Shown in pieces: positions 16,521 to 24,850 of a stretch of 64,000 bases of DNA. Made by a program: the position numbers and the translations under genes. Every line of letters begins with the position of its first letter. Position 1 is the stretch's first letter. Source of the DNA: JAZGER01 sp036480335 (lineage in GTDB: Bacteria; Pseudomonadota; Gammaproteobacteria; DSM-19610); assembly GCA_036480335.1 (NCBI GenBank), contig JAZGGH010000025.1, positions 36,094-100,093 of the forward strand, given 5' to 3'. Under the pieces are notes generated by a model. The model ran no database searches, was not told where the DNA came from, and saw only the letters and a list, made by a program, of their open reading frames with translations.

Positions 16521-19500
16521 ATGAATGATCCTATTGACTTCAGTATGCTTAAATGGGTAAGAAAGGAACTGGGTGAGGTTCTATCACGTGCCCGGGAGAG
16601 CATTGAAGAGTATGTTGAACATCCGAAAGATACCACCCATCTGGATGTTTTAACGGGGCACTTGCGTCAGGTACAGGGCACACTGAAGATTGTTGAAGTC
16701 AGTGGCGCTCAGATGATAATAGATGAGGTTCAGCAGCTGGTGGATGCGATCCAGGCAGATACTGTTCCGGATTGGAATAAGGCTTGTGATATTGCAATGG
16801 GTGCACTGATACAGGTGCCGGATTATCTCGACTGTCTGATTGACGGTCTGCGGGATATGCCTGTTGTCCTGCTGCCTGTTTTAAATGATATGCGTGTTAT
16901 GCGTGGCAAGTCACCTTTATCTGAAGGCGCTATGTTTTCGCCGGATTTTTCAGTTGCCCTGCCAGCAGAAGTCATTGATGGTGATGCTTCTTTCTCGCAA
17001 CATCCAAAGGAACTGCGCCGACAGTTTCAGGTGCATCTGCTGAGTTTGTTAAGAGAGCAGGATGTTGAGGAAGCACTGGACGGTCTTCTTCAGGTGCTGG
17101 AATCATCCATGAATATTGCACTGAGCTCGGAGGTTTCCCGTCTATGGTGGATAGCCTCTGCGGTTGTGATGGCTATTAAGGAAGGATCGTTAAGCTCAAA
17201 CGCTGCAATCAAAGTATTGATGGGCAAGATGGATTTGTCACTCAAACGTCTTGCCGAAGGGGGTGAAGAGGCATTGCCTGATGAGGAAATTGAGGCGTTG
17301 AGCCGAAATTTACTGTTTCATGTTGCCCGGGCGAACTCGGAAGTTCCCAGAATCAGGGAGATTCAGGCCTTATTCCAGCTTGAAGCTTTGTTGCCCCGTG
17401 AGGATGAGCTTGAGATTTTTCAACGTACATTGTCTGGTAATAATAATGAACTGTTTGTAGCAGTAGGCTCGGTTGTCAAAGAGGAGCTTGTCAGCCTGAA
17501 AGATACTCTGGATATACTGATGCGAGATGAAACGGGCCATGCATTGAATCTGGATGAAGTTAGCCAGGGTATGGAGACGCTTTCTGGCACCCTGGGTATG
17601 CTAGGTTTGACAGAAGATCAAAAAAACGTAAAGGATAATATCAGTTTATTAGAACGCTATATTGAGGATGATCGCAAGCCAGATGCGTCAGACTATATCC
17701 GCATAGCTGAATGCCTGCTGCAGGCAGAAAGTTCGGTTTATCGCCTGTCAGGCGAGCCTGGTATTAATGCAGATAATACGGCGAGTCCCGGAACGGGTTC
17801 TGATGAGCTGGAATTTGATCAGGTTCGGTCGGTCGTATTGACCGAGGCGTTAACTGATTTGAATGCAGCCACTGATATTTTGACTAGCTGTTTCAGCGAA
17901 AATACATCTGAAAACCTGCCCGAAGTGGCAAGGTATCTTGGCCAGGTTAAAGGTGGTCTTTTGTTGCTTGGTGATGCGCGGACTTCCTCTGTTGTTGGCA
18001 GGCTGGAAAAATATTTTCAACAAGGTATGCAGCAAACGGGCTGGTTACCCCCTGAAAATCAGCATGAAGTATTGGCTGATGCCTTGTGCGGAGTTGAGGT
18101 TTATCTGAATGATTTGCGTGTCTCCAATGTTTCATTGGAGACATCCATTGCCCTGGCTGAGCAGCGAGTTGCTGAATTGGGTTTGTCGGCAACTGGAGTT
18201 GAAAAATCAGCTGAAAAAACAGTTGAAAGAGAAGATATTGAAGCAACAGATCCCGAGCAAATATTCCCGCTTGTTGAGAAAACTCTGGATGTACCCGAGA
18301 CAAGCGATCTACTCTCTGGAAATATCCCTGATCTTACTGAGGCAGCTTCTGGGGATGATGCCCTGTTGCAACGCTATGAAGATGAAATGCGCGATTATCC
18401 GGTGCTGGGTGATGATACTGATGAAGAGATTCTTGAAATTTTTGTTGAGGAAGCTGAAGAGGAAATTGCCAGTATCGAGACGCAGTTGGCGGCTTGGTCT
18501 GTAAATCCGGAAAATACAGATGCACTGGAATCTATGCGCCGTTCCTACCATACGTTAAAGGGCAGTGGTCGCCTGGTAGGCGCAATGCGTATGGGCGAGT
18601 TTGGCTGGTCGGTTGAGGATTTACTCAATAAAGTATTGTCAGGAAAAGTTAATTCATCAGCCACTCTGAAAAGTTTTTTGCAGGATGCAAACAGTACTCT
18701 GCAGACGCTGCTCGCTCAGATCAAGACGGGTAGCAAGCTTGAGCATTCGGTGACAGATAAAATTACCCAGGCGATTAATCTGGCAACAGGCATTACAGAA
18801 GCCGATGTCGAATCGGTAGATGTGGTTGTTGACAGTGAGCCTGAAGCTGATGAAAGCTTTGCAACTTATGAAGACCAGGGTTTTGATCCGGTACTGCTGG
18901 AAATATTCAGGGAAGAAACTCGCTCACATTTATCGATTATTGATGCCTTCGTTGATGCAGAAGAAGGTCATGTCAGTGAGGCCTTGCAACGCGCTGTACA
19001 TACACTGCGTGGCAGTGCGACGATGGCTGAGGTCGAAGAGGTTTCGCAGCTGGCAGGCAGGATGGAGCATTATCTGACACGACTGGCGGCAAAAGATGAG
19101 CCGCTGGCGGGTGGCGATTACGATAATCTTTCCAGAGGACGGGAATTTATTGCCGGGATAGTTGAACAGTTGCCCCGGAATATTCAGAGTCCGGCCGGGC
19201 TTGAAGAGTATCTGTTACACCTGGAAACAGTGATTGAACAGTTGCAGTTAGCCCCTGACATTGAGCCAGTAAAATTTGAATTGCCGGTTGTTGATCAATC
19301 GCCCACCGAATCAACGCCGTTTATTCCGGCGGTTGTTCAGGGTATTGATGATCCTTATGCGCACTGCGATAAAGAGCTGTTACCCATTTTTGTGGATGAA
19401 GGCGTAGAACTGCTTGCGCGCACTGATGCGACGCTTGCTGTGTGGTCATCTGCGATTGATGATAATGATGTTATTGAGCGTTTCCTGCGTGAACTGCATA

Positions 19501-22070
19501 CCTTAAAGGGGAGTGCGCGTATGGCAGATGTGGTCTCCATTGCAGAGATTGCTCATGCAATGGAATCGCTGATCACAACCGTCTATGAGTCAGGTATGCA
19601 GGAGAGTCCAGAGGCTGTCGCCTGTGTCAGGCTGGCGCAGAATAGATTGCATGAGCAATTCCAGAAGATTGATCAAAAACAGGCGTTGCGTAACAGCGAT
19701 GCCTTGCTCGATAAAATGCAGAAAACGGAGGCGATGTTGCAGATTGCCGCCGCTGAGAATACAAAACGAACAATACCTGAGGCGATTGATCCTGAGATTC
19801 TGAACATCTTCCTTGAAGAGGCGGATGATATTCTGAATCTTTCAGAAAACACGCTGCAAAACTGGAAAAACTCTCCTGAAGATTTATCGATTGTAGTTGC
19901 CCTGCAGCGCGAATTGCATACCCTTAAGGGGGGTGCACGAATGGCAGATATTTCTGAAATCGGTGATTTGTCACATGCGATTGAAACCCTATTAGCACAG
20001 ATAACACGACGACAGCAGACGCCTACGGAAGAAATGTTTACCGTGCTGGAACGCGCTCATGATCGACTCACCAGCATGGTTAGTTGTGTTCGCGAGCACC
20101 AGCCATTGCCTGATGCCGCAGAATTGTATGAATATCTGGGAGCGCTTTCGCGTGGTGAGCCGATTAATCTCACCCGCATGGTGACTGTTTCTACTGATGG
20201 TTCAGAGCAGCAGGCGGATCGTCGAAAAGCATTGCGCGTCACTCACGAACTTGTGCGTGTGCGTGCGGATATTCTCGATCAACTGGTGAATCACGCCGGA
20301 GAAATCAGTATTTATCGCTCACGACTGGAGCAGCAGGTCGGCGCGTCGCGCTTTAATCTGGGCGAAATGGAACAAACGGTTACGCGTCTGCGCGAGCAGT
20401 TACGCAAGCTTGATATAGAAACTGAAGCACAGATGCTGTTCCGTTATGAAAAAGAAAATGATGCATCAGATGCTGATTTTGATCCACTTGAAATGGATCG
20501 CTATTCACATTTACAACAGTTGTCGCGTTCACTTCTGGAAAGTGTTGCCGACCTGACCAGTATTCAGGGCATGCTGGAAAATATCACGCGAGAATCAGAG
20601 ACGCTGTTGCTGCAGCAGTCACGGGTGAGTTCTGATTTGCAGGAAGGGTTACTGCGTACCCGTATGGTGCCATTTATCGGGCTTGCGCCACGTCTGCGCC
20701 GGGTCGTCAGACAGACAGCAGAAGAGCTCGGAAAAAATGTTGAACTGCATTTTAGTGGTGCAGAAGGCGAGCTGGACAGAACCGTGATTGACCGCATTAT
20801 TGCGCCTGTCGAGCACATGTTACGCAATGCGATTGCGCACGGTATTGAAAGGCCCGATGTGCGTAGCGGCAGCGGCAAGACAGAAACCGGTCACCTGACG
20901 ATTGATTTCAGCCGCGATTCATCGGATGTGGTGCTGAAGATTTCTGATGATGGTGCTGGCATTGATGTTGAAAAAGTGCGTCAAAAAGCGATTGAGCGTG
21001 GCATTATCAACGAGAACACCATCCTCGGCGACTATGAAACCCTGCAACTGATTTTGCATAGTGGCCTGAGTACGGCAGAAGAAGTCACGCAGGTTTCCGG
21101 GCGCGGTGTGGGTATGGATGTTGTGAGTAGCGAAGTTAAGCAATTGGGTGGCTCGTTCCGGATTGAATCGGAGCGCGGCAAGGGAACCACATTCATCATT
21201 CGTTTACCGTTTACGGTGGCGCTGAATAATGCCCTGCTAGTAGAAATAGGTGAAGACAGTTACGCCATTCCGTTGAGCAATATTCATGGTGTGGTCAGAG
21301 TGCAGAAAAATGATCTGATTAATTATTATGAAGACAGTGATGCCAGGCTTGAATACGGTGGCAAATCGTATACCGTGCATTATCTGGGTGAGTTGCTGGG
21401 CATGAAACACAGAAATCCGGCGTCGATGCGCAACACCGAATCCTTGCTGCTGGTTAATTCAAATGATTACTCGGTTGCTTTGCAGGTCGATAATCTTGTT
21501 GGCAGCCGTGAAATTGTGGTCAAGTCGGTTGGTCGTCAAATCAGTTCGGTGCATGGGGTTTCGGGCGCAACCATTCTTGGTGATGGGCGCGTTGTTATGA
21601 TTCTTGAGCTGGCGCCGCTGCTGAGAATTGGAGAATCATTACAGACACAGCCGGAAGACATTATTCCTCAGCAGATAGCCCCGCAAACAAGAACCACCGT
21701 CATGGTTGTTGATGACTCAATTACGGTACGCAAGGTAACCAGCCGCCTGCTGGAAAAAAACAATTATCATGTGGTAACAGCGAAGGATGGTATTGACGCG
21801 GTTTCCCGTTTGCACGATGTTGTACCTGATATCTTTATTATGGATATAGAAATGCCGCGTATGGATGGTTTTGAGCTTGCCAGCTATGTTCGTAGTGATT
21901 CGCGCCTGAGTCGGATTCCTATTGTAATGATTACCTCACGAACAGGCGCCAAACATCGTCAGCGCGCTGTTGACGTGGGCGTGAATGAATACCTTGGCAA
22001 GCCATTTCAGGAAGCCGAGCTGATAGCTATCATCGAAAGTTATACCAGTAATGAAGCGCATCAGGACTGA
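16521..22070 (+). CDS. chpA: Hybrid CheA-type kinase ChpA/PilL with multiple Hpt domains
   Basis: A 1849-residue sensor kinase. Four canonical Hpt sites carry His near residues 677 (HTLKGSGRLVG), 827 (HTLRGSATMAE), 993 (HTLKGSARMAD) and 1133 (HTLKGGARMAD). Two N-terminal regions look like degenerate Hpt domains without the His-Lys-Gly core: near 45 (HLRQVQGTLKI) and near 471 (YLGQVKGGLLLL). Then follow a dimerisation region, an HATPase with N-box HMLRNAIAHG (~1432) and ISDDGAGID, a CheW-like domain, and a C-terminal receiver with VVDDSITVRK (~1730) and phospho-Asp about 1775 in FIMDIEMPRMDG. Pseudomonas ChpA is longer with eight Xpt modules, so this is a reduced relative of the same design. 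Confidence 0.95.
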   Translation: MNDPIDFSMLKWVRKELGEVLSRARESIEEYVEHPKDTTHLDVLTGHLRQVQGTLKIVEVSGAQMIIDEVQQLVDAIQADTVPDWNKACDIAMGALIQVPDYLDCLIDGLRDMPVVLLPVLNDMRVMRGKSPLSEGAMFSPDFSVALPAEVIDGDASFSQHPKELRRQFQVHLLSLLREQDVEEALDGLLQVLESSMNIALSSEVSRLWWIASAVVMAIKEGSLSSNAAIKVLMGKMDLSLKRLAEGGEEALPDEEIEALSRNLLFHVARANSEVPRIREIQALFQLEALLPREDELEIFQRTLSGNNNELFVAVGSVVKEELVSLKDTLDILMRDETGHALNLDEVSQGMETLSGTLGMLGLTEDQKNVKDNISLLERYIEDDRKPDASDYIRIAECLLQAESSVYRLSGEPGINADNTASPGTGSDELEFDQVRSVVLTEALTDLNAATDILTSCFSENTSENLPEVARYLGQVKGGLLLLGDARTSSVVGRLEKYFQQGMQQTGWLPPENQHEVLADALCGVEVYLNDLRVSNVSLETSIALAEQRVAELGLSATGVEKSAEKTVEREDIEATDPEQIFPLVEKTLDVPETSDLLSGNIPDLTEAASGDDALLQRYEDEMRDYPVLGDDTDEEILEIFVEEAEEEIASIETQLAAWSVNPENTDALESMRRSYHTLKGSGRLVGAMRMGEFGWSVEDLLNKVLSGKVNSSATLKSFLQDANSTLQTLLAQIKTGSKLEHSVTDKITQAINLATGITEADVESVDVVVDSEPEADESFATYEDQGFDPVLLEIFREETRSHLSIIDAFVDAEEGHVSEALQRAVHTLRGSATMAEVEEVSQLAGRMEHYLTRLAAKDEPLAGGDYDNLSRGREFIAGIVEQLPRNIQSPAGLEEYLLHLETVIEQLQLAPDIEPVKFELPVVDQSPTESTPFIPAVVQGIDDPYAHCDKELLPIFVDEGVELLARTDATLAVWSSAIDDNDVIERFLRELHTLKGSARMADVVSIAEIAHAMESLITTVYESGMQESPEAVACVRLAQNRLHEQFQKIDQKQALRNSDALLDKMQKTEAMLQIAAAENTKRTIPEAIDPEILNIFLEEADDILNLSENTLQNWKNSPEDLSIVVALQRELHTLKGGARMADISEIGDLSHAIETLLAQITRRQQTPTEEMFTVLERAHDRLTSMVSCVREHQPLPDAAELYEYLGALSRGEPINLTRMVTVSTDGSEQQADRRKALRVTHELVRVRADILDQLVNHAGEISIYRSRLEQQVGASRFNLGEMEQTVTRLREQLRKLDIETEAQMLFRYEKENDASDADFDPLEMDRYSHLQQLSRSLLESVADLTSIQGMLENITRESETLLLQQSRVSSDLQEGLLRTRMVPFIGLAPRLRRVVRQTAEELGKNVELHFSGAEGELDRTVIDRIIAPVEHMLRNAIAHGIERPDVRSGSGKTETGHLTIDFSRDSSDVVLKISDDGAGIDVEKVRQKAIERGIINENTILGDYETLQLILHSGLSTAEEVTQVSGRGVGMDVVSSEVKQLGGSFRIESERGKGTTFIIRLPFTVALNNALLVEIGEDSYAIPLSNIHGVVRVQKNDLINYYEDSDARLEYGGKSYTVHYLGELLGMKHRNPASMRNTESLLLVNSNDYSVALQVDNLVGSREIVVKSVGRQISSVHGVSGATILGDGRVVMILELAPLLRIGESLQTQPEDIIPQQIAPQTRTTVMVVDDSITVRKVTSRLLEKNNYHVVTAKDGIDAVSRLHDVVPDIFIMDIEMPRMDGFELASYVRSDSRLSRIPIVMITSRTGAKHRQRAVDVGVNEYLGKPFQEAELIAIIESYTSNEAHQD

Positions 22071-22081
22071 AAACGCCTGAT

Positions 22082-22636
22082 ATGGCTACGTTTAATCATC
22101 CTGTCCGGTCAATATCAGATCCACCCGAACAGGTATTGATCCTTTGTGCTGCTGAAGGTGGCGCGGTTATGTTGAAGCGCTTTTTTCAGGCGCTACCGGA
22201 AAATTTGCCCCTGGCTTATGTGTTGCTGATGCCCATGGCGCAAGAGTTTTATGAGGCTTTTTCCCGGCGCCTGGCAGCCACAGTAGAAACGCTTCAGTCG
22301 AGTCACCTTGCGGCTATTGACAGGCTAGAGTCCGGGCAGTGTCTGGTACTGACGACAGTTGCGAAATCTTCAGTACAGGTTGTGCAGTCCCTTGCTGGCG
22401 CCTGTCATCGTCCCGGTATTATTGTTTTTAGTGGGATCGGTGATAATGCATCTGTTTGTCAGCATGTTTCCAGACAGGGTGGTCTGGTGATGGCGCAAAC
22501 GGGCGAAAGTGCTGTTGCCGCTGAAATGCCGGACAGCGCTAGAGCGACGAATACCGTAGAGTTCAGCGGCACACCGGAAATGCTGGCAGTCGAGTTGTTT
22601 CGTCGTGTGCAACAGAGCAGCTACACAACGAATTAA
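22082..22636 (+). CDS. CheB-like protein lacking the methylesterase triad (ChpB position)
   Basis: A 184-residue protein that aligns by eye over the whole CheB catalytic domain but with no receiver. At the three catalytic positions it differs: the ASTGG serine site reads AAEGG, the QHMPPGF histidine site reads MPMAQEF, and the GMGNDG aspartate site reads GIGDNA. Other fold elements are kept (FSRRLA, ARQGGLVMAQTGESA-like glycine turn, a C-terminal helix). It takes the position of Pseudomonas chpB, directly after chpA. I infer a non-enzymatic, perhaps scaffolding, role. It could also be a drifted remnant, but the reading frame is intact and it is closely spaced in the operon. Confidence 0.75.
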   Translation: MATFNHPVRSISDPPEQVLILCAAEGGAVMLKRFFQALPENLPLAYVLLMPMAQEFYEAFSRRLAATVETLQSSHLAAIDRLESGQCLVLTTVAKSSVQVVQSLAGACHRPGIIVFSGIGDNASVCQHVSRQGGLVMAQTGESAVAAEMPDSARATNTVEFSGTPEMLAVELFRRVQQSSYTTN

Positions 22637-22647
22637 GGAGAGAATAA

Positions 22648-23133
22648 ATGCAGAATGAATTCAGCGAGCAAACGGTCAGAAGTCTGTGGCTGCCACTGCA
22701 GGGCATGAATCTGGTTGTTCCGAATGTGGCGGTGATTGAGGTTATTGGCTATCAGCCTTATGCGCTTGTTGATAGCGAAGAAGAATGGATGTTGGGTTCC
22801 CTGCGCTGGCGGGGTAAATATCTGCCGGTCATTTCCATTGAAAGTTTATGCGGTGTTGGCTCGCCTGCCGCTATAGATGCTGCTGCAAATACCTCACGTC
22901 TGGCTGTTTTTAACACAGTGAGGCAGAATTCCTGTCTTGATTTCTACGCGGTGGTAACAGCCGATATTCCGCGCCTGATGCATATAAATGAAGGGCGCCT
23001 GGATACTGTTGAAGAAACGGTCGACTCTGAGGCGATTGTCTGTGAAGTGAGTGACGGGCAGGCGCAGGCCATGATACCGGATATGGAAGTGATTCAGGAC
23101 AGTGTTGAGCGGGTCTGGGAGTCGTTGGTTTAA
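22648..23133 (+). CDS. CheW-like adaptor (ChpC position)
   Basis: A 161-residue CheW-domain protein with LWLPLQGMNLVVPNVAVIEV at the start, WMLGSLRWRGKYLPVISIE in the middle (the usual G-x-L-x-W-R-G-x-x-L/P-V core), and a C-terminal acidic segment. It is the last gene of the Pil-Chp operon, 11 bp after the CheB-like gene with an AAGGAGAG site. In Pseudomonas ChpC links additional receptors to ChpA; here it is probably the second adaptor beside PilI. Confidence 0.88.
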   Translation: MQNEFSEQTVRSLWLPLQGMNLVVPNVAVIEVIGYQPYALVDSEEEWMLGSLRWRGKYLPVISIESLCGVGSPAAIDAAANTSRLAVFNTVRQNSCLDFYAVVTADIPRLMHINEGRLDTVEETVDSEAIVCEVSDGQAQAMIPDMEVIQDSVERVWESLV

Positions 23134-23489
23134 TGGATGTTGCATTTCCACCAATAATATATTCCTAATATACTCTTAAGTTTCCCCTCCTGTTGTCGAT
23201 GGCAACTATGAATGTGTCGTTGAGAGCGCTGATTATTGCGGCGTTATATGCGTATTTCGCCAGGAAAATATGTTAACTGACTGAAATAATTAAATAAAAC
23301 AGGCTTTCCAATAAAAACAGCCAGTTAGTTGCCTTGTTGTATAAATGTCACAATAAAGCAACATTGTTGTTTTTTTTGAAAAAAGTGTTGCATTATCCGC
23401 AAAAGCTAGGTTAGGATGTGCTCTCGAAACAACACAACAGTATTATTTGCTTACACAATCTCAAAGGCATGATTTAGGAGAGTTATATT
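23134..23489. other. 356-bp non-coding region ahead of the porin gene
   Basis: No open frame or RNA gene is visible. The stretch is AT-rich with several homopolymer runs (an eight-T run near 23369–23376), which fits a regulated porin leader. A ribosome site AGGAGAG lies 6 bp before the porin ATG. I see no clean sigma-70 promoter with standard spacing. The first part after the chpC stop contains no hairpin with a T-run, so the operon end is undefined. Confidence 0.5.
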
Positions 23490-24578
23490 ATGAATAACAA
23501 ATTTTTAGTTTCTGCATTAGCCGTAGCAATGGCAGGTAGCGTAGGCTACGCCAATGCTGACGTTTCTCTATATGGTCAGTTGGATGTGTCTATTGATGCA
23601 ACCGATGTTGACGGTGGCAGTGATGATGTGAACATGGGCGCCAACCGTTCTGCTATCGGCATCAAGGGTAAGGAAAAAATTTCTGACAACCTGACGGCTG
23701 TTTTCAAAACAGAATTCCAGGTTGATATTGATGACTTTGGCCAGGCTAAAGGCACAAATGAAGATGATACAAGTGAAGGTGGCGATGCTGACGGCTTTAA
23801 AGGCCGTGACATGTACATCGGTCTGCAGGGTTCTGGCTGGGGTCGTGTATTATTCGGTTCCATCTCAACTGCCTACAAATCACCTGGCAGCAAAATTGAT
23901 CCCTGGTACCGTACCCGTATCCAGTCTCGTAACGTCGGTCTGCAGTCTACTTTGCATAAAGGTCGTGGCGAAGAAGGCGAAGGTCGTGCGCAGAATACCA
24001 TCCGTTATGATACGCCCAAGTTCTTCGGTGGTTTGACAGGTACTGCAACGTACACACTTGACAATAACGAAGCTGATGGCGAAAGTGATTCTCCTTATAG
24101 TCTGGGTGTTCAGTACAAAGGTAATGGTTTCTTCGGTTTTGCATCTTACATGACAACTGATCAGGAAATTGGTGCTGCAGATAACAACGAAGTCTTTCAG
24201 GTTGGTGGTAAATACAACATCGCTGGCTTTGGTATTCGCGGTATCTACGAAGTGGATAAAGGCTTGATTACTTCAAAGGGTTCTGCAGCAGACGATGGTG
24301 CTGATATCTGGAGCATTGGTGTTGACTATGCGCTGGGTAATAATCTGATTACAGTTGATTATGGAATTGGTAAAGAGAAGGATAATATAGCTGGAGAGTA
24401 TGCGGCATGGCGCCTGGGCGTTCAGCATAAGTTTACCAAGCGTACGAAAGTTTATCTTGGTTACTCTAATACAGATTCCGATGATTTCAATCAGTTAAAC
24501 ACTATTACTGGTCTGACCGAGAATGTAAAAGGTGGCGAGTCAGAAATCCTGACATTAGGTATGCGTCACAACTTCTGA
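23490..24578 (+). CDS. General trimeric outer-membrane porin
   Basis: A 362-residue Gram-negative porin. The signal peptide ends at NADVSLYGQLDVSID, where the mature chain starts with the typical DVSLYGQLD porin strand. The C-terminus ends in MRHNF with the terminal Phe recognised by the BAM machinery. Internal strands alternate in the usual 16-stranded pattern with many Gly-Asp loops; an acidic loop (TNEDDTSEGGDADG) suggests a cation-permissive or Ca-binding surface loop. It is monocistronic, with its own strong terminator. Confidence 0.9.
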   Translation: MNNKFLVSALAVAMAGSVGYANADVSLYGQLDVSIDATDVDGGSDDVNMGANRSAIGIKGKEKISDNLTAVFKTEFQVDIDDFGQAKGTNEDDTSEGGDADGFKGRDMYIGLQGSGWGRVLFGSISTAYKSPGSKIDPWYRTRIQSRNVGLQSTLHKGRGEEGEGRAQNTIRYDTPKFFGGLTGTATYTLDNNEADGESDSPYSLGVQYKGNGFFGFASYMTTDQEIGAADNNEVFQVGGKYNIAGFGIRGIYEVDKGLITSKGSAADDGADIWSIGVDYALGNNLITVDYGIGKEKDNIAGEYAAWRLGVQHKFTKRTKVYLGYSNTDSDDFNQLNTITGLTENVKGGESEILTLGMRHNF

Positions 24579-24600
24579 TCGAACTATCGAACAGAATCAA

Positions 24601-24631
24601 AAAACGGGGTCTTCGGACCCCGTTTTTTTTT
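24601..24631 (+). terminator. Rho-independent terminator of the porin gene
   Basis: A 7-bp perfect stem CGGGGTC/GACCCCG closes on a TTCG tetraloop, with a run of nine T after it and four A before it, so it can work in both directions. It is the cleanest terminator in the window. Confidence 0.95.
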
Positions 24632-24680
24632 CATATTTTAAAAAGCTGTTGTCGGTTGGGCACGGCTCTATGCCAGGAGC

Positions 24681-24758
24681 GTAGGTTGGCGCTGAGCTTG
24701 CGAAGTCCAACAGGATCGTAGCCAATGCAGTTGGGCTTCGTGCCTCAGCCCAACCTAC
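24681..24758. repeat. REP-like palindromic repeat, copy 1
   Basis: A 78-bp element that begins GTAGGTTGG and ends with its inverse complement CCAACCTAC; internal arms CTGAGC…AGTCCAAC and TTGGGCTTCG…CTCAG also pair imperfectly. It shares nearly its whole length with the element at 49146–49222, differing by a few substitutions and a deletion. It lies between the porin terminator and the start of the FAD/Fe-S dehydrogenase gene. Such extragenic palindromes are mobilised by REP-associated transposases; a relic of one lies at 33285–33399. Confidence 0.85.
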
Positions 24759-24850
24759 TAAATTCAACGGATGAATATTCTCTTCACCCCGAGCCAATGC
24801 TGAATGGTAGAATAAACAGCCCAAAGTTATCAGAGCTAAATTCACACCTC

